From Paraferrimonas sp. SM1919 (lineage in GTDB: Bacteria; Pseudomonadota; Gammaproteobacteria; Enterobacterales; Shewanellaceae), in contig NZ_WINH01000009.1 of assembly GCF_010993985.1 (NCBI RefSeq), forward strand, positions 1 through 64,000: a stretch of 64,000 nucleotides of DNA, in the 5' to 3' direction. The first letter of the stretch is position 1; each line of letters starts with the position of its first letter. The translations under genes and the position numbers were made by a program. Of this stretch, positions 46,588-58,075 are shown one piece after another. Under the pieces are notes generated by a model. It saw nothing but the letters and a program-made list of their open reading frames with translations, ran no database searches and was not told the origin of the DNA.

Positions 46588-49143
46588 TTAGAATCTTACG
46601 TTGATACCGCCGTAGAAGCGACGACCTAGTACATCATATACTTCTGGTGTCGTACCACCATCAGAACCGTTTGAGATGAAGCGTGGTTTCTCATCAGTTA
46701 GGTTCTTAATACCAAAGCTAATGGTCATGGTATCTGAAACGTGATAGTTAGCTGAAATGTTATGGTACATGATGTCACCTACCATTTTGCCATAAAGTGG
46801 GCTGTAGCTCGCACCTTGGTCTAACATATCGCCAATGTAACGGTTCGTGTACATTGCAGACCAGTCACCACTGCGAGCAGATAGACGGAACATGTTCTTC
46901 CACTTAGCGTACGCACCAACGTTTTGGTCAACCACACCCGCTAAGCTGCGGCCGTCACGGTCAAACTTAAGTAAACGAGTTAAGTCGTTGTTTAAGTTCC
47001 AGTCTAGACCTAATGCTTCAAAGCTATACTGGGTATTGAAGTCAATACCTGTAGTACGGAACTGACCTACGTTAGTCAGTGGGTTACGGAAGTTAGTAAG
47101 GTCACCACCGTTACCGATACCAAATACTTTACATGCTTCAGATTGAGAAGCATCCAATCCATTTGCTTGATCAGCGTGACACTGATTTAGGCCTGCTTGA
47201 GCATCTAAACGAACAATCGCATTTTTAATATCATAATCGAAGTAGTCGATTGTGAACGATAAACCATCAACACTTTGTGGTGAAATCACCATACCCGCAG
47301 TGAATGATTTAGATTCCTCTGGACGTAAATTAGGGTCTGAAATGTATTTAACCTTAATTTGTGGATCTTTCTCATTACCCCATGGGTCAGTTAGGTAATC
47401 GAACGAGTATGAGCTACCACCAAATAGTTCATTAATGTTTGGTGCACGGAAGCCTGTTGCAGCCACAGTACGTAACATAATTGAATCTGATAACTCGTAT
47501 GTCAAACCCGCTTTGTACGTTGCTTTACCACCAAAGGTTGAGTAATTATCGTAACGAACGGCAAATTCACCTGTTAAAGCATCCGTAAATGGTAATGCCA
47601 TCTCGGTGTATACCGAAGCAACTTGGTAATCACCTTTGGTAGGATCTTGTTGTCCAGAAGTCGCGTCACCAGAAATCACTTTTGCATCTGGAGTAAAGTA
47701 GCCACTTTCACCGCGGTACTCAAAGCCCGAAGCAAATGCTGCCATACCACCATCCATCTCGAATAAATCACCAGAGATGTTAGCTTGTAAGGTGTGCTGA
47801 CGGTTACCACCAGAGTTCTGCTGGGTAAAACCAATTTTGTTTAAGGTGTTTTGTGAAAGTGGACCACCACCTACCCACTCATTTGGGTTTTGGTACATTG
47901 ATTGTTTCATCGCAGTACCATCGATTGAGTTATGTACGTAACTCTTAGCTTCGTTATAGCCTAGAGTGTAAGACACATCCCAGTTTAAACCTTCGTGGGC
48001 ATCAATATAGCCATCAAAACCAGCACTTAAGCGGAAAGTATCTACATCTTGCTCGTAAATACGAGGGCCTAAATCGGTCATACGGCGACGGTACTCTAAG
48101 CGGCCAAACTTATCAGGGGTAATACCACCAGCAACCATATCAGGTGTCATTTCAATACAGTCAACACCCGGCGTGCCCGAACCTTCCTGACATACATTCA
48201 GCATCACTTTAGCTGGCTCTGGCGCTAGCTGCTGATGTGAAATACGCTTGGTGTACATAAAGTCTGCAGTGAAACGAGTATCATCTGAGATATCTTCGGC
48301 TGCTGAAGCAAATAAGTTATAGCGCTTTGAAGGCGTTTGATAGTAAGAGGTCTTAGTATAGTCGTAGCCTTTATCTGGAGCCTGCCATTTACCGGTTTCA
48401 GGGTTGTAAACTTTACCCCCTAAAGTACCGCCAGGGATAAAGCTAGAGTTACCAGGTTCTGTCCATGCACGGTCAGATTGGATCACTTGGCCACGTTCAT
48501 TGTAACTCGCACCAAAGGTGTAATTACCTGAGTCAGTATTAAAACCATATAGTGCTGAAACTGATTTGTTTTGACCATCACCGTGGCCAGTAGCACCGCC
48601 TTTAACATCTAAAGAAAAGCCTTCAAAATCAGTTTTAGTGATGATGTTGATTACACCAGCAATGGCATCAGAACCGTAAATTGCAGAAGCACCGTCTTTT
48701 AAAACTTCAATACGCTTAATCATGGCCACTGGAATGTTATTCAAGTCAACAGAACTGTCAGCACCTGTGCCTGAGTTAACCATACGACGACCATTAACAA
48801 GCACCAGTGTTCGGCTTGCACCTAAGCCACGAAGGTTAACTTCTGCTTTACCATTTGAACCATTGTTTGAGGTACCACCAAGTGCCATGCCAGCCATTGC
48901 TGGTTGAGATGCTAGCACTTCATCAACACTGTTATAGCCTTGGGCGGCAATTTCTTCTGAACCAATTACGGTTACTGGAGAAGCGGTTTCCATATCAGCA
49001 CGCTGGATACGTGAACCGGTAATTTCTAAGCGCTCTACCTGCTCTTCAGCGATAGCTTGGGCAGCAGTCATGGCTGACGCTGCAATTGAGGCATAAATGC
49101 CATATTTTACCGCCTGGGCGATTTTATTTTGCTTGTTCATCAT
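46588..49143 (-). CDS. TonB-dependent receptor
   Basis: This 851-residue outer-membrane protein has a signal peptide (MMNKQNKIAQAVKYGIYASIAASAMTAAQA in two parts, cleavage near 32) and a TonB-box-like segment in EQVERLEITGSRI. The plug domain (~50-165) contains VNLRGLGASRTLVLVNGRRM. The barrel follows and ends in GRRFYGGINVRF, with a terminal Phe. The start at 49143 is preferred, with AGGAAG 8 bases upstream. It is similar to peptide/nutrient receptors common in Shewanella. Substrate is unknown. A terminator follows, and AbgT is downstream. Confidence 0.92.
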   Translation of the reverse strand: MMNKQNKIAQAVKYGIYASIAASAMTAAQAIAEEQVERLEITGSRIQRADMETASPVTVIGSEEIAAQGYNSVDEVLASQPAMAGMALGGTSNNGSNGKAEVNLRGLGASRTLVLVNGRRMVNSGTGADSSVDLNNIPVAMIKRIEVLKDGASAIYGSDAIAGVINIITKTDFEGFSLDVKGGATGHGDGQNKSVSALYGFNTDSGNYTFGASYNERGQVIQSDRAWTEPGNSSFIPGGTLGGKVYNPETGKWQAPDKGYDYTKTSYYQTPSKRYNLFASAAEDISDDTRFTADFMYTKRISHQQLAPEPAKVMLNVCQEGSGTPGVDCIEMTPDMVAGGITPDKFGRLEYRRRMTDLGPRIYEQDVDTFRLSAGFDGYIDAHEGLNWDVSYTLGYNEAKSYVHNSIDGTAMKQSMYQNPNEWVGGGPLSQNTLNKIGFTQQNSGGNRQHTLQANISGDLFEMDGGMAAFASGFEYRGESGYFTPDAKVISGDATSGQQDPTKGDYQVASVYTEMALPFTDALTGEFAVRYDNYSTFGGKATYKAGLTYELSDSIMLRTVAATGFRAPNINELFGGSSYSFDYLTDPWGNEKDPQIKVKYISDPNLRPEESKSFTAGMVISPQSVDGLSFTIDYFDYDIKNAIVRLDAQAGLNQCHADQANGLDASQSEACKVFGIGNGGDLTNFRNPLTNVGQFRTTGIDFNTQYSFEALGLDWNLNNDLTRLLKFDRDGRSLAGVVDQNVGAYAKWKNMFRLSARSGDWSAMYTNRYIGDMLDQGASYSPLYGKMVGDIMYHNISANYHVSDTMTISFGIKNLTDEKPRFISNGSDGGTTPEVYDVLGRRFYGGINVRF

Positions 49144-49662
49144 AGGTGGTCTTCCTCTAAGCAAATTGTTGTAATTCTTCTCTTGATCAGGGCGTTGCCC
49201 TTAGCCGTTTATTATTGTTATTCGGACTTGAGCCAATAGTGTTTTATTTTGTGACGGGGATCAATACCACCAAAATTTAACTACTAAAAAGCCATTTTTT
49301 AAAGGAATTAACTAACAATGTTAAGAAAATGAGTTGCAACCTAAACGGGGGTGTTAAAAGGGAACTTTAAGTCTGCTTTTTTAACCTTTAAATCGAGAAA
49401 ACATTAGCTTGCCGACCAGACCCGGTTAACAAAAAACAAACATCCGACCAGTGATTTTGTGCTAATTATTTTATTTAACTCGTTTGTTTGGGTGAACTTT
49501 AACCACTAATTATGAGGGAGCTGTCACATTTCCAGCTTAAAGTCGCCAAAACTAGCCTTTGCTGTAACACTATAGAAATACGGTGATAGTAAAAAACAAA
49601 GGGACCTTTCACTTTGCACAAGCTAAGATCCCCATTGGGTTTAATTGCTGGAGAATGACGTC
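49144..49662. other. Intergenic region upstream of the TonB receptor
   Basis: This 519-base AT-rich gap holds the receptor promoter and the 3' end of the ruv operon. The word CCGACCAG occurs twice (near 49413 and 49445), with no clear partner. I see no gene, strong hairpin or riboswitch. Confidence 0.35.
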
Positions 49663-50673
49663 TTACTCTGGACTTGGCAAGCCGAAATGAATATAGGCTC
49701 TATCGGTAACGATTCTTCCCCTTGGTGTACGTTGAATAAACCCCTGTTGAATTAAGAAAGGCTCAAGCACATCTTCAATCGTCTCGCGCTCTTCACCAAT
49801 GGCGGCAGCAAGATTATCTAAACCTACGGGACCACCACCAAATTTATCAATGATAGCCATCAACAGCTTTCTATCCATATAATCAAAACCCTGATTATCC
49901 ACGTCAAGTAAATCTAGCGACTGCTCTGCCACCTCTTTATTTACCTTTGCGTTGAATTTCACTTGGGCATAATCACGCACACGACGTAATAGACGATTAG
50001 CAATACGTGGCGTGCCTCGGGAACGACGAGCCACTTCAAAAGCGCCCTCATCGGACATTTCCACTGCCAATAACTTAGCACTACGGCCTACAATTGAAGC
50101 CAGTTCCTCAGGCGTGTAGAACTCTAACCTAAGGGGAATACCAAAACGTGCACGAAGTGGCGCGGTCAAGGAGCCCGCCCTTGTGGTCGCTCCAATTAGG
50201 GTAAATGGCGGCAAGTCGAGCTTAATTGAACGTGCTGCTGGGCCTTCACCAATCATGATATCAATTTGGTAATCTTCCATAGCCGGATAAAGCACTTCTT
50301 CAATCGCCGGAGACATACGATGAATTTCATCAATAAACAGCACATCACCATCTTCTAGATTGGTCAACAGCGCTGCTAAGTCCCCTGCTTTTTCAAGCAC
50401 TGGTCCTGAGGTAGATTTAATATTGACGCCCATTTCATTAGCAATAATATTAGCCAGGGTCGTTTTACCTAACCCCGGTGGACCATAAATCAACAAATGG
50501 TCTAATGCTTCGCCACGATGTTTAGCGGCCTCAATGAATACCTTTAACTGCTGACGAGCTTCCGCTTGTCCAGTATAGTCATCAAGAGTCTGTGGGCGCA
50601 TAGCCCTATCAACAGACTCACGCTCTTCAATTTCAACTGGGGCACCGGTTATTAGGCGATCCGCTTCAATCAT
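49663..50673 (-). CDS. ruvB: Holliday junction branch-migration motor RuvB
   Basis: The 336-residue AAA+ ATPase drives branch migration with RuvA. Walker A is GPPGLGKTT (~64-72), and Walker B is [10 protein letters not shown] (~112-121). Sensor 1 lies in [19 protein letters not shown] (~160-178), and the C-terminal winged helix has [18 protein letters not shown]. It lies 9 bases after ruvA, at the end of the aspS-yebC-ruvC-ruvA-ruvB unit. Confidence 0.97.
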   Translation of the reverse strand: MIEADRLITGAPVEIEERESVDRAMRPQTLDDYTGQAEARQQLKVFIEAAKHRGEALDHLLIYGPPGLGKTTLANIIANEMGVNIKSTSGPVLEKAGDLAALLTNLEDGDVLFIDEIHRMSPAIEEVLYPAMEDYQIDIMIGEGPAARSIKLDLPPFTLIGATTRAGSLTAPLRARFGIPLRLEFYTPEELASIVGRSAKLLAVEMSDEGAFEVARRSRGTPRIANRLLRRVRDYAQVKFNAKVNKEVAEQSLDLLDVDNQGFDYMDRKLLMAIIDKFGGGPVGLDNLAAAIGEERETIEDVLEPFLIQQGFIQRTPRGRIVTDRAYIHFGLPSPE

Positions 50674-50682
50674 CTTCTAGTC

Positions 50683-51297
50683 CTATAGCATCGCTTTTAG
50701 GGCGGCTTTAATCATTGCTTCAGAATTCATTCCTGGTTCGGCAATTTTTGATACTGCTTTTGATGCCACTGCAGGCTTGTAGCCAAGGGCTAATAACGCT
50801 GCAATAGCATCGCCTTCGACATCTTGTACCGATGCTGCCGAGGCCTCTAATGCGTGTAAGCTTGGCGCCGCTGTTGCTGCTACGCTGCCCTGTAAGTTCT
50901 TTAGTCTATCTCGCATTTCAATTAATAGTCGCTCCGCAGTCTTCTTACCCACCCCTGGTAATTTCACTAGACGGGCAACATCATCGGTGGCGACGGCATC
51001 CACAAATTCTGCTGAATTCATACCAGATAAGATAGCTAAGCCCAATTTAGGGCCTACACCATTCACTTTAATCAATTCACGAAAAAGCGCTCGCTCGCCT
51101 TGGTTAATAAAACCGAATAATAACTGTGCATCTTCACGAACCACAAAGTGAGTATAAATTGTGGCGATGGCACCCACTTCCGGCAACTCATAAAAACTGC
51201 TCATTGGCAGCTGCACTTCATAACCAATACCAGCAATATCGATTAATACTTCTGGGGCTTGTTTTTCTAATAATGTGCCTTGTAAACGACCTATCAC
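50683..51297 (-). CDS. ruvA: Holliday junction-binding protein RuvA
   Basis: This 204-residue protein holds the four-way junction. It has the N-terminal OB fold (~1-65: [20 protein letters not shown]), the two helix-hairpin-helix motifs ([35 protein letters not shown]) and the C-terminal RuvB-binding domain (~155-204). It lies 14 bases downstream of ruvC and just upstream of ruvB, the same order as in E. coli, though aspS and yebC are also in the cluster. Confidence 0.97.
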   Translation of the reverse strand: MIGRLQGTLLEKQAPEVLIDIAGIGYEVQLPMSSFYELPEVGAIATIYTHFVVREDAQLLFGFINQGERALFRELIKVNGVGPKLGLAILSGMNSAEFVDAVATDDVARLVKLPGVGKKTAERLLIEMRDRLKNLQGSVAATAAPSLHALEASAASVQDVEGDAIAALLALGYKPAVASKAVSKIAEPGMNSEAMIKAALKAML

Positions 51298-51311
51298 TGC
51301 TGATTCCTTAA

Positions 51312-51821
51312 TTAACGACGTCGGCTTAATTTAATACCTGCATTAAGCACTGGGTTTTGCATACTATAACTGTGGGTGATGGCGATAGCTAGGGCATCAG
51401 CAGCATCTTCTGGCGGCATGGCTGGCAATTTAAGTATCTGTTTAACCATATGCTGCACTTGACGCTTCTCTGCTGCACCGGTACCCACAACCGCTTGTTT
51501 TATGGCTCTAGGAGCATATTCCCCCACGGGTAAGCCGGCATTCATCGCTGCCACAATAGCACTGCCCCTCGCTTGCCCCAGCTTCAGAGCAGAATCTGGA
51601 TTCTTAGCCATAAAGACTTGCTCAATGGCAAATAATTCGGGCTTAAATTGACTGATAATTTGAGTCACACCATCAAAGATTTGTTTAAGCCTATCTGGCA
51701 TATGCTCCGATTGCGTGCGAATACAACCACTGCCCATATAGGTCAGCTTGCGTCCCTGGCAATGGATAATTCCATAGCCTGTAACCCTTGAGCCGGGATC
51801 GATACCTAATATAATTGGCAT
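51312..51821 (-). CDS. ruvC: Holliday junction resolvase RuvC
   Basis: The 169-residue endonuclease cuts the junction. Its catalytic acids are Asp7 in ILGIDPGS, Glu in [11 protein letters not shown] (~66) and the two Asp residues in [11 protein letters not shown] (~138-143). The ATG directly follows the yebC stop with no gap. Length matches E. coli RuvC (173) closely. Confidence 0.97.
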   Translation of the reverse strand: MPIILGIDPGSRVTGYGIIHCQGRKLTYMGSGCIRTQSEHMPDRLKQIFDGVTQIISQFKPELFAIEQVFMAKNPDSALKLGQARGSAIVAAMNAGLPVGEYAPRAIKQAVVGTGAAEKRQVQHMVKQILKLPAMPPEDAADALAIAITHSYSMQNPVLNAGIKLSRRR

Positions 51822-52565
51822 TTACAGACTCGCGGCCACATCAGCACAAATGTCACCGTTATGGTAGACCTCTTGCACATCATCAAGTTCTTCTAGGGCA
51901 TCAATCAATCTCAGTAGTTTAGGTGCGCTAGACTCATCCAGTTCAGCGCTGGTCGAGGCAATCATGGTCACTTCAGCATTAACCGAGGTAAAGCCTGCTC
52001 CATCCAAAACATCTTTAACCGTACCAAACTCTGCTGGGCTGGTATAAATATCAATAGCGCCATCATCATGGTTAACCACATCTTCCGCTCCCGCTTCTAA
52101 TGCCGCATCCATTAACGCCTCTTCATCGGCATCGGGGCCATAAGAAATGACACCTTTTTTATCAAACAGATAAGCCACTGAACCATCAGTCCCTAAGTTA
52201 CCACCGGCTTTGGAAAAAGCATGCCGCACGCCTGAAACCGTACGATTACGGTTATCCGTCATACACTCCACCATCACCGCCGTACCCGCAGGGCCATAGC
52301 CTTCGTAAATAATGGTTTCAAGCGCTGCCCCCTCTAATTCGCCTGAGCCGCGCTTGATAGCCCGATCGATGACATCTTTAGTCATATTGTTCGATAAAGA
52401 TTTATCGATGGCCGCACGTAGACGTGGGTTAGCGTCGGCATCTGCGCCACCTTCACGGCTGGCAACAGTCAACTCTCGAATCAATTTAGTGAAGATTTTA
52501 CCGCGCTTGGCATCTTGAGCCGCCTTTCGATGTTTGATGTTGGACCATTTAGAATGACCAGCCAT
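51822..52565 (-). CDS. yebC: YebC/PmpR-family transcriptional/translational regulator
   Basis: This 247-residue protein has the start [20 protein letters not shown], the YebC signature, so the ATG at 52565 is used rather than the longer frame. [15 protein letters not shown] sequence, [20 protein letters not shown] (~87-106) and the three alpha/beta domains are intact. Members regulate genes or help ribosomes pass difficult sequences such as polyproline. It is placed between aspS and ruvC as in E. coli, after a hairpin at 52581-52605. Confidence 0.96.
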   Translation of the reverse strand: MAGHSKWSNIKHRKAAQDAKRGKIFTKLIRELTVASREGGADADANPRLRAAIDKSLSNNMTKDVIDRAIKRGSGELEGAALETIIYEGYGPAGTAVMVECMTDNRNRTVSGVRHAFSKAGGNLGTDGSVAYLFDKKGVISYGPDADEEALMDAALEAGAEDVVNHDDGAIDIYTSPAEFGTVKDVLDGAGFTSVNAEVTMIASTSAELDESSAPKLLRLIDALEELDDVQEVYHNGDICADVAASL

Positions 52566-52580
52566 TTTTCTCTCCCTATA

Positions 52581-52605
52581 AAATTGCCCCTTAACGGGGC
52601 AATTT
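52581..52605 (-). terminator. Attenuator/terminator between aspS and yebC
   Basis: AAATTGCCCC (52581-52590) pairs with GGGGCAATTT (52596-52605) around TTAAC. It is followed on the minus strand by TTTTATAG and the yebC ribosome site. It likely tunes transcription into yebC-ruvCAB. Confidence 0.65.
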
Positions 52606-52644
52606 AAAATCTTCAAATTTATTTACAATACAATCCGTAATAAA

Positions 52645-54426
52645 TTATTCTGACTCTTGTTCGTCTGCCTTAACGAGGCTTGCTATACCAAGCTCAGTTA
52701 ACTGAGCTTCATTTGCTTCCCCTGGAGCATTGGTTAATGGACACGCTGCGGTAGTGGTTTTCGGGAATGCCATCACATCACGTATAGAAGCAGTATTTGT
52801 CATTAACATTACAATACGGTCAAGGCCGAATGCAAGACCTGCGTGTGGTGGTGTTCCATAACGCAGTGCCTCAAGCAAGAAACCAAACTTCTCTTGCGCT
52901 TCTTCATCTGAAATACCAAGAAGCTTAAATACCATTGCCTGCATTTCTTGGTTATGGATACGTACCGAACCACCACCTAGCTCACAGCCATTTAATACCA
53001 TGTCGTAAGCGTCAGAAATGGCGTTTACAGGATCAGCAGCAAGCTCTTCTGGTGTCATGTTGCGTGGTGCTGTAAATGGATGGTGAATGGCGTGCAGCTG
53101 CCCATCCACTTCTTCAAACATTGGGAAATCGACAACCCATAGCGGCGCCCACTTATCTTCAACCAGATCTAAATCTTCACCAACTTTCAAACGCAGTGCG
53201 CCCATGGCTTCGGCAACAATGGTCTTGTTGTCCGCACCAAACAAAAGAATGTCGCCATCTTTTGATCCCGCACGCTCAGTAATAGCATTAACTACATCGT
53301 CGTTTAGGAATTTAGCGATTGGAGATTGCAGCCCCTCAACACCAGAACCAACTTGGTTGACTTTCGCCCAAGCAAGACCCTTAGCACCATAAATACCAAC
53401 AAATTTGCCGTACTCATCGATATTTTTGCGCGATAATGAAGCACCGCCTGGTACATTAATCACCACAACGCGACCGTTAGCATCGTTTGCTGGTTCTTGG
53501 AATACTTTGAATTCAACATCTTTGACAAGATCTGCAACGTCAGTCAATTCCATTGGGTTACGTAAATCTGGTTTGTCAGAACCAAAACGGCGCATCGCTT
53601 CGGCATAGCTCATGCGCGGGAAGTCACCCAAATCAACATTCAGTAGCTTCTTAAATAAGCCACGAATCATGTCTTCGGTGATCGCTTGGATTTGATCGGC
53701 CGTTAAGAAAGAGGTTTCAATATCAATTTGAGTAAATTCAGGCTGACGGTCGGCACGTAAGTCTTCGTCACGGAAGCACTTCACGATTTGATAGTAGCGA
53801 TCAAAACCAGACATCATCAGCAACTGCTTAAATAGCTGAGGCGACTGTGGAAGCGCGAAGAATTTACCTTTATGGGTACGGCTTGGTACTAAATAATCAC
53901 GAGCCCCTTCTGGTGTCGCTTTAGTTAGAATTGGTGTTTCCATATCTAGGAAGCCATTTTCATCTAAATAATTGCGAACCGCACTGGTTACTTTAGAACG
54001 GAAGATTAAACGCTCAGTCATTTCTGGACGGCGTAAGTCTAAGTAACGGTATTTTAGACGTTGCTCTTCAGAATTAGTCTGGTTGCTGTCCATGTTAATT
54101 GGCAGCGGTGCAGAAGCATTCAAAATGGTTAATTCAAGACCTAAAAGCTCAACTTCACCGGTCTTCATTGTTGAATTGCGTTGCCCTTCAGGACGGAGAC
54201 GAACACGGCCTTTTACCTGAACACAGAATTCATTACGTAGCTTGTTCGCTGTTTCAAACACGTCTTTTAGATCTGGATCGTATACCACCTGTAAAATGCC
54301 TTCACGGTCACGAAGGTCTAGGAAAATTACGCCACCCAAATCACGACGGCGATTCACCCAACCTACAAGGGTAACTTCTTGATCAACCAGAGACGCGTTG
54401 ATGTCTCCACAATAATGACTACGCAT
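52645..54426 (-). CDS. aspS: Aspartyl-tRNA synthetase, bacterial type
   Basis: This 593-residue class II synthetase has the anticodon-binding OB fold (~1-105, [27 protein letters not shown]), motif 2 ([20 protein letters not shown] ~217-236), the bacterial GAD insertion (~290-410) and motif 3 ([13 protein letters not shown] ~528-540). The start MRSHYCGDI is the usual AspRS N-terminus. It is the first gene of the minus-strand unit that includes yebC and ruvCAB. Confidence 0.97.
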   Translation of the reverse strand: MRSHYCGDINASLVDQEVTLVGWVNRRRDLGGVIFLDLRDREGILQVVYDPDLKDVFETANKLRNEFCVQVKGRVRLRPEGQRNSTMKTGEVELLGLELTILNASAPLPINMDSNQTNSEEQRLKYRYLDLRRPEMTERLIFRSKVTSAVRNYLDENGFLDMETPILTKATPEGARDYLVPSRTHKGKFFALPQSPQLFKQLLMMSGFDRYYQIVKCFRDEDLRADRQPEFTQIDIETSFLTADQIQAITEDMIRGLFKKLLNVDLGDFPRMSYAEAMRRFGSDKPDLRNPMELTDVADLVKDVEFKVFQEPANDANGRVVVINVPGGASLSRKNIDEYGKFVGIYGAKGLAWAKVNQVGSGVEGLQSPIAKFLNDDVVNAITERAGSKDGDILLFGADNKTIVAEAMGALRLKVGEDLDLVEDKWAPLWVVDFPMFEEVDGQLHAIHHPFTAPRNMTPEELAADPVNAISDAYDMVLNGCELGGGSVRIHNQEMQAMVFKLLGISDEEAQEKFGFLLEALRYGTPPHAGLAFGLDRIVMLMTNTASIRDVMAFPKTTTAACPLTNAPGEANEAQLTELGIASLVKADEQESE

Positions 54427-54569
54427 TGAAACGTTTCCTTAAATGCAAACCAGATGCAATTACAAATACAAAAAATTTAATATTGCCCTTATTATAAATA
54501 ATTACGGGCCATGGCTAAAGCCTTAAAGCTATTATATGACCATAAAACACACAGCTCGAAGTGAGTTTA

Positions 54570-57209
54570 CTACTGTCTCGCCTGAATTAGCTCATTTAGG
54601 TCAAATGTGTCTAACCAAATCCTAGCATTTACTTGCTGCCATTGCTTATCATTATCTATGTATTTAAAGCCTAACTTTAATTCAAATGGATAAGGAGAGT
54701 TGGCTAGGTAGTCCTTTAATTTCTCAATTTCAACAACTAATTGTTGATGCTCTAGGGGAGGTAATAGCAACAAATGGCGATCCCAAGTTAACTTTTCATA
54801 AAAATCAACTGGGTTTTCTTGAGTGTAAAGCCGAAAAACATTATCAATGAATGCTTGTACTTTGTTGGCGTTATAAAGAACTTTTAAGCCATATAAATTA
54901 TAAAGATTAATGCCTATCAGTAATTTTTTGTCACCCTTTTTTAGCACTTTTTTTATTTTATATTTGAGATACCAGCGCTTAAAAGCTTTTGTAAGAGGCG
55001 CTTTAATGATGCCAAAAATCATCAATAAAATGACTAAAAACCAAGGGAACTGCCAGTGATTATACCAATGTGATGACTCTTTAGTGATAGACCACTTCAT
55101 AATACTATTACGAAAATCGTCTTCGTTGTAATTTTCTAAAACACGATCGAACAGTTCAACCAATTTAGGTAAACCCTTTGTAACCGCAATACTTGACTCT
55201 TGGCTCGATAATTCAGCTACGTAGGTTAACTCCAAAGGAACCTTTGACTCAGTCAATATAGAAAGTAAAGGGGTAATCTTATCGACGACATAATCCACTT
55301 TGGATTGTTCGAGTAAATTTAAGCCATACTTCAAATTGGCTACTTTAACAATTTCAAACTGACCAAACTGACCAAATAAATCGGCAATGCCATCATAACC
55401 TTCAATAATTGCCACTTTGCCACTTTTAAGATCTTCAAGAGAAGCAACCGCTAACGTGTTATTTTGACTGAGTACACCAAACTTTTCAGTAAAGTATGGT
55501 TTACTGAAATTTAAGAAGCTCTCTCTTTCACTCAGTGCTCTCATGCTTGCTATGACATCAATATTACCTATGCGAGCCTGTTCCAAGATCTGGTTAAAGT
55601 TATCAAAACCAATGTAGTTAAAATTAACGCCTAGATGATGCTGCAAATAATCCAATAAGTCTCGATTGGCCCCTTGGTATTGACCATCATGCTCAAATTC
55701 TAACGGAAACCAATTTTTGAGATAAGCAACATTTACTTCCCCTAACCCTCTGATATAGGACAACTCTTCTGAATTTAAGAGGTTTATTCCAGTCTTTAAA
55801 TCCGTCTGTTGAGGGAGATTCCACTTGTACTCTAATTGGTGCAATCGACTCACTGGAATACTGTCATAGGCTAACTGCAGTTGTTGGGTCAATTTTACCG
55901 ATTTTTTATTGGTAACAATAAACAGCTCTTGCATGAGCCTACTTGAGTCGACAGGTTTTAAATCCGTCAGTGAATACTGACCAGAATCAAGTAAATGCTG
56001 CAGCATGAAACCAGAATCGAGCACGGCTTGTACATTCTTAGCATCAAGCGCTTCTAACTTTTGCTGGGCATCCATTAAATATTTGATATGAACATTAGGA
56101 TAATACGTTTTGATAAACTCAAGTTGTTCGATGCGAGGGCTGACTGCAACAATTGAGTTATTCTTAATGTTAGAAGAACTTGAGAACAACTGTAACTGCC
56201 TAGTATATAGGCTGACTTGCGCAGTTAACTGTTCATCAAAATCAAAACCAGGAGACGCTAAGATGGCATCAACATGGCCTTCTCTTAAAGCAAGCAAAGA
56301 CTGCTCTTTATTCATCTCAACAAAGGTCAGTTGCTTATCAAGTTTTTGGGAAATTAGTTTCCAGATCCCTATCAATATGCCGTCTAAGTGACCACTGGGA
56401 TCACGATAACTCAAGGGATAACCAAATAGCGGAGTGGCTATTTTCAAGCTAGCTGGTTTTGATAACTTACCTAACCAATTGTTATTGATCCGATGTTTGG
56501 CCTCTTCTGAGATCTGTTCAAACCCCACATCAATAGTTGTCAGCAAGGAAGAGGCAGACGTCTTTATTGCTGGTGCAATCGCTAACCTATTCAAATAAAA
56601 TGCATTTTCATAGGTGAAAAATTCAACTAAGTCTGTCTCTGTATCATTTTGTTTAAGAAAAAAATCGACCCCAGCAAACGCTTTAATATGACCATGTTTA
56701 ACCGCTTTTAGCAGGCTAGTTCTATCATCAAAAAACACTAATGTTAATTCAGGGAAATGTTGCTTAAGTGCAGGTAAATGGACTGAGTCCTTTACCACGC
56801 CAATACGATAAGGCTTTAATTGTTCGGTTGACTTTAAATTTAACTCTCGGTGACTATAAATATAGCTATCTAGGTATAATAAAGGGTTAGCAAACTGATA
56901 CTTTTGAGCCCTAGATGGAAGATTGGCCATACCAGCATGGACATCCGCTTGGCCGCTATCTAAAAGTTGTATTGACCCTTGCCAGTCTGCGCCAACAAAC
57001 TCAACATCAATCCCTGTCTGTTTAGACCAATGTTGCCATTGTTCTATCATCAACCCCTTGGGCATCCCATTGGTGTCAATGTATTGTAAAGGGGCGGAAT
57101 CTTGGCTAAACGCAACTTTAAGCTTAGTGACTTCTTTAGCTGATATTAAAAATGATATACATGTTACTAAAACACCTAATAGTAATCGACAACATATCTT
57201 CACTAACAT
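54570..57209 (-). CDS. Three-module solute-binding membrane protein with degenerate GGDEF-like tail
   Basis: The ~879-residue product starts at the ATG at 57209 (AGGGA just before), with a signal peptide (MLVKICCRLLLGVLVTCISFLISA). Three SBP_bac_3-like segments are visible at about 25-255, 260-475 and 485-710 (for example GLMIEQWQHWSKQTGIDVEF, GILIGIWKLISQKLD, ANRDLLDYLQHHLGVNF). A membrane helix follows (~721-737) and then a ~110-residue cytoplasmic tail. The tail has KLLIGINLYNLYGLKVLYN and TWDRHLLLLP in positions suggesting a GGDEF fold without the GGDEF signature. It may sense amino acids or related compounds. It is a single gene downstream of its own promoter. Confidence 0.75.
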   Translation of the reverse strand: MLVKICCRLLLGVLVTCISFLISAKEVTKLKVAFSQDSAPLQYIDTNGMPKGLMIEQWQHWSKQTGIDVEFVGADWQGSIQLLDSGQADVHAGMANLPSRAQKYQFANPLLYLDSYIYSHRELNLKSTEQLKPYRIGVVKDSVHLPALKQHFPELTLVFFDDRTSLLKAVKHGHIKAFAGVDFFLKQNDTETDLVEFFTYENAFYLNRLAIAPAIKTSASSLLTTIDVGFEQISEEAKHRINNNWLGKLSKPASLKIATPLFGYPLSYRDPSGHLDGILIGIWKLISQKLDKQLTFVEMNKEQSLLALREGHVDAILASPGFDFDEQLTAQVSLYTRQLQLFSSSSNIKNNSIVAVSPRIEQLEFIKTYYPNVHIKYLMDAQQKLEALDAKNVQAVLDSGFMLQHLLDSGQYSLTDLKPVDSSRLMQELFIVTNKKSVKLTQQLQLAYDSIPVSRLHQLEYKWNLPQQTDLKTGINLLNSEELSYIRGLGEVNVAYLKNWFPLEFEHDGQYQGANRDLLDYLQHHLGVNFNYIGFDNFNQILEQARIGNIDVIASMRALSERESFLNFSKPYFTEKFGVLSQNNTLAVASLEDLKSGKVAIIEGYDGIADLFGQFGQFEIVKVANLKYGLNLLEQSKVDYVVDKITPLLSILTESKVPLELTYVAELSSQESSIAVTKGLPKLVELFDRVLENYNEDDFRNSIMKWSITKESSHWYNHWQFPWFLVILLMIFGIIKAPLTKAFKRWYLKYKIKKVLKKGDKKLLIGINLYNLYGLKVLYNANKVQAFIDNVFRLYTQENPVDFYEKLTWDRHLLLLPPLEHQQLVVEIEKLKDYLANSPYPFELKLGFKYIDNDKQWQQVNARIWLDTFDLNELIQARQ

Positions 57210-57343
57210 TTTCCCTAAACACAACAGAGTGATAATCTTTTGCGGTATTAGAGCCTAAAACCCCAAAAAATACCAGTAAAACGACTTGCTGGGTTTTACC
57301 CTAGCAAGCTAAAATTACAAAAACTTCCACAAAATAGTATTTT

Positions 57344-58075
57344 ATGACTCACCAAATCGATCAGATATATTCTCAATCTCTTGATAAAGTCTCAGATTTC
57401 CAGTTTGATTCTAAAGTGGTTGGGGTTTTTCCCGATATGATCAAACGGTCAGTACCCGGCTATTCACAAATCATCCATGGTATTGGCCAGATCGCTACCA
57501 AAACCGTCCAAGAAAACTCTCATGTATACGATTTAGGCTGCTCTCTCGCTGCTGCAAGTCTTGCTATTGGCCGTCATGTAACCAACATCCCCTTTAAAAT
57601 AAAGGCCATAGACTTCTCCCAAGATATGGTTAATAGGGCGAAAGAACAAATTAGTGCATATAATCTCAATCCAAGTATTGATATTATTTATCAAGATATT
57701 AGAGAAACAGAAATTGAAAATGCCTCCTTAGTCATTTTAAATTTCACCATGCAATTCCTAAAGCCAGAAGACCGACAAACCTTAGTAAACAAAATTTATC
57801 AAGGACTTAACCCTGGTGGGGCACTCATAGTCTCTGAGAAGTTAAGCTTTAATTCAGCTACTGTTGGTAAGCTAATCGATGATCTCCATTTGGACTTCAA
57901 AAGAGCCAATGGCTACAGTGAATTGGAGATAAGTCAAAAACGTTCCGCACTGGAAAACGTAATGAAACCAGACACCCTTGAAACCCATTTAAATCGACTC
58001 AAAGAAGCTGGGTTTGAACATAAAAGCGTCTGGCTACAAACCTTAAATTTTGCATCCATGGTGGCAATCAAGTGA
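57344..58075 (+). CDS. cmoA: Carboxy-S-adenosyl-L-methionine synthase
   Basis: This 243-residue enzyme makes carboxy-SAM from SAM and prephenate for wobble-uridine modification of tRNA. The SAM site is [15 protein letters not shown] (~60-74), followed by [14 protein letters not shown] and [11 protein letters not shown]. The start [20 protein letters not shown] is typical. Its stop overlaps the cmoB GTG start by 4 bases, making a coupled pair as in E. coli. Confidence 0.96.
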   Translation: MTHQIDQIYSQSLDKVSDFQFDSKVVGVFPDMIKRSVPGYSQIIHGIGQIATKTVQENSHVYDLGCSLAAASLAIGRHVTNIPFKIKAIDFSQDMVNRAKEQISAYNLNPSIDIIYQDIRETEIENASLVILNFTMQFLKPEDRQTLVNKIYQGLNPGGALIVSEKLSFNSATVGKLIDDLHLDFKRANGYSELEISQKRSALENVMKPDTLETHLNRLKEAGFEHKSVWLQTLNFASMVAIK

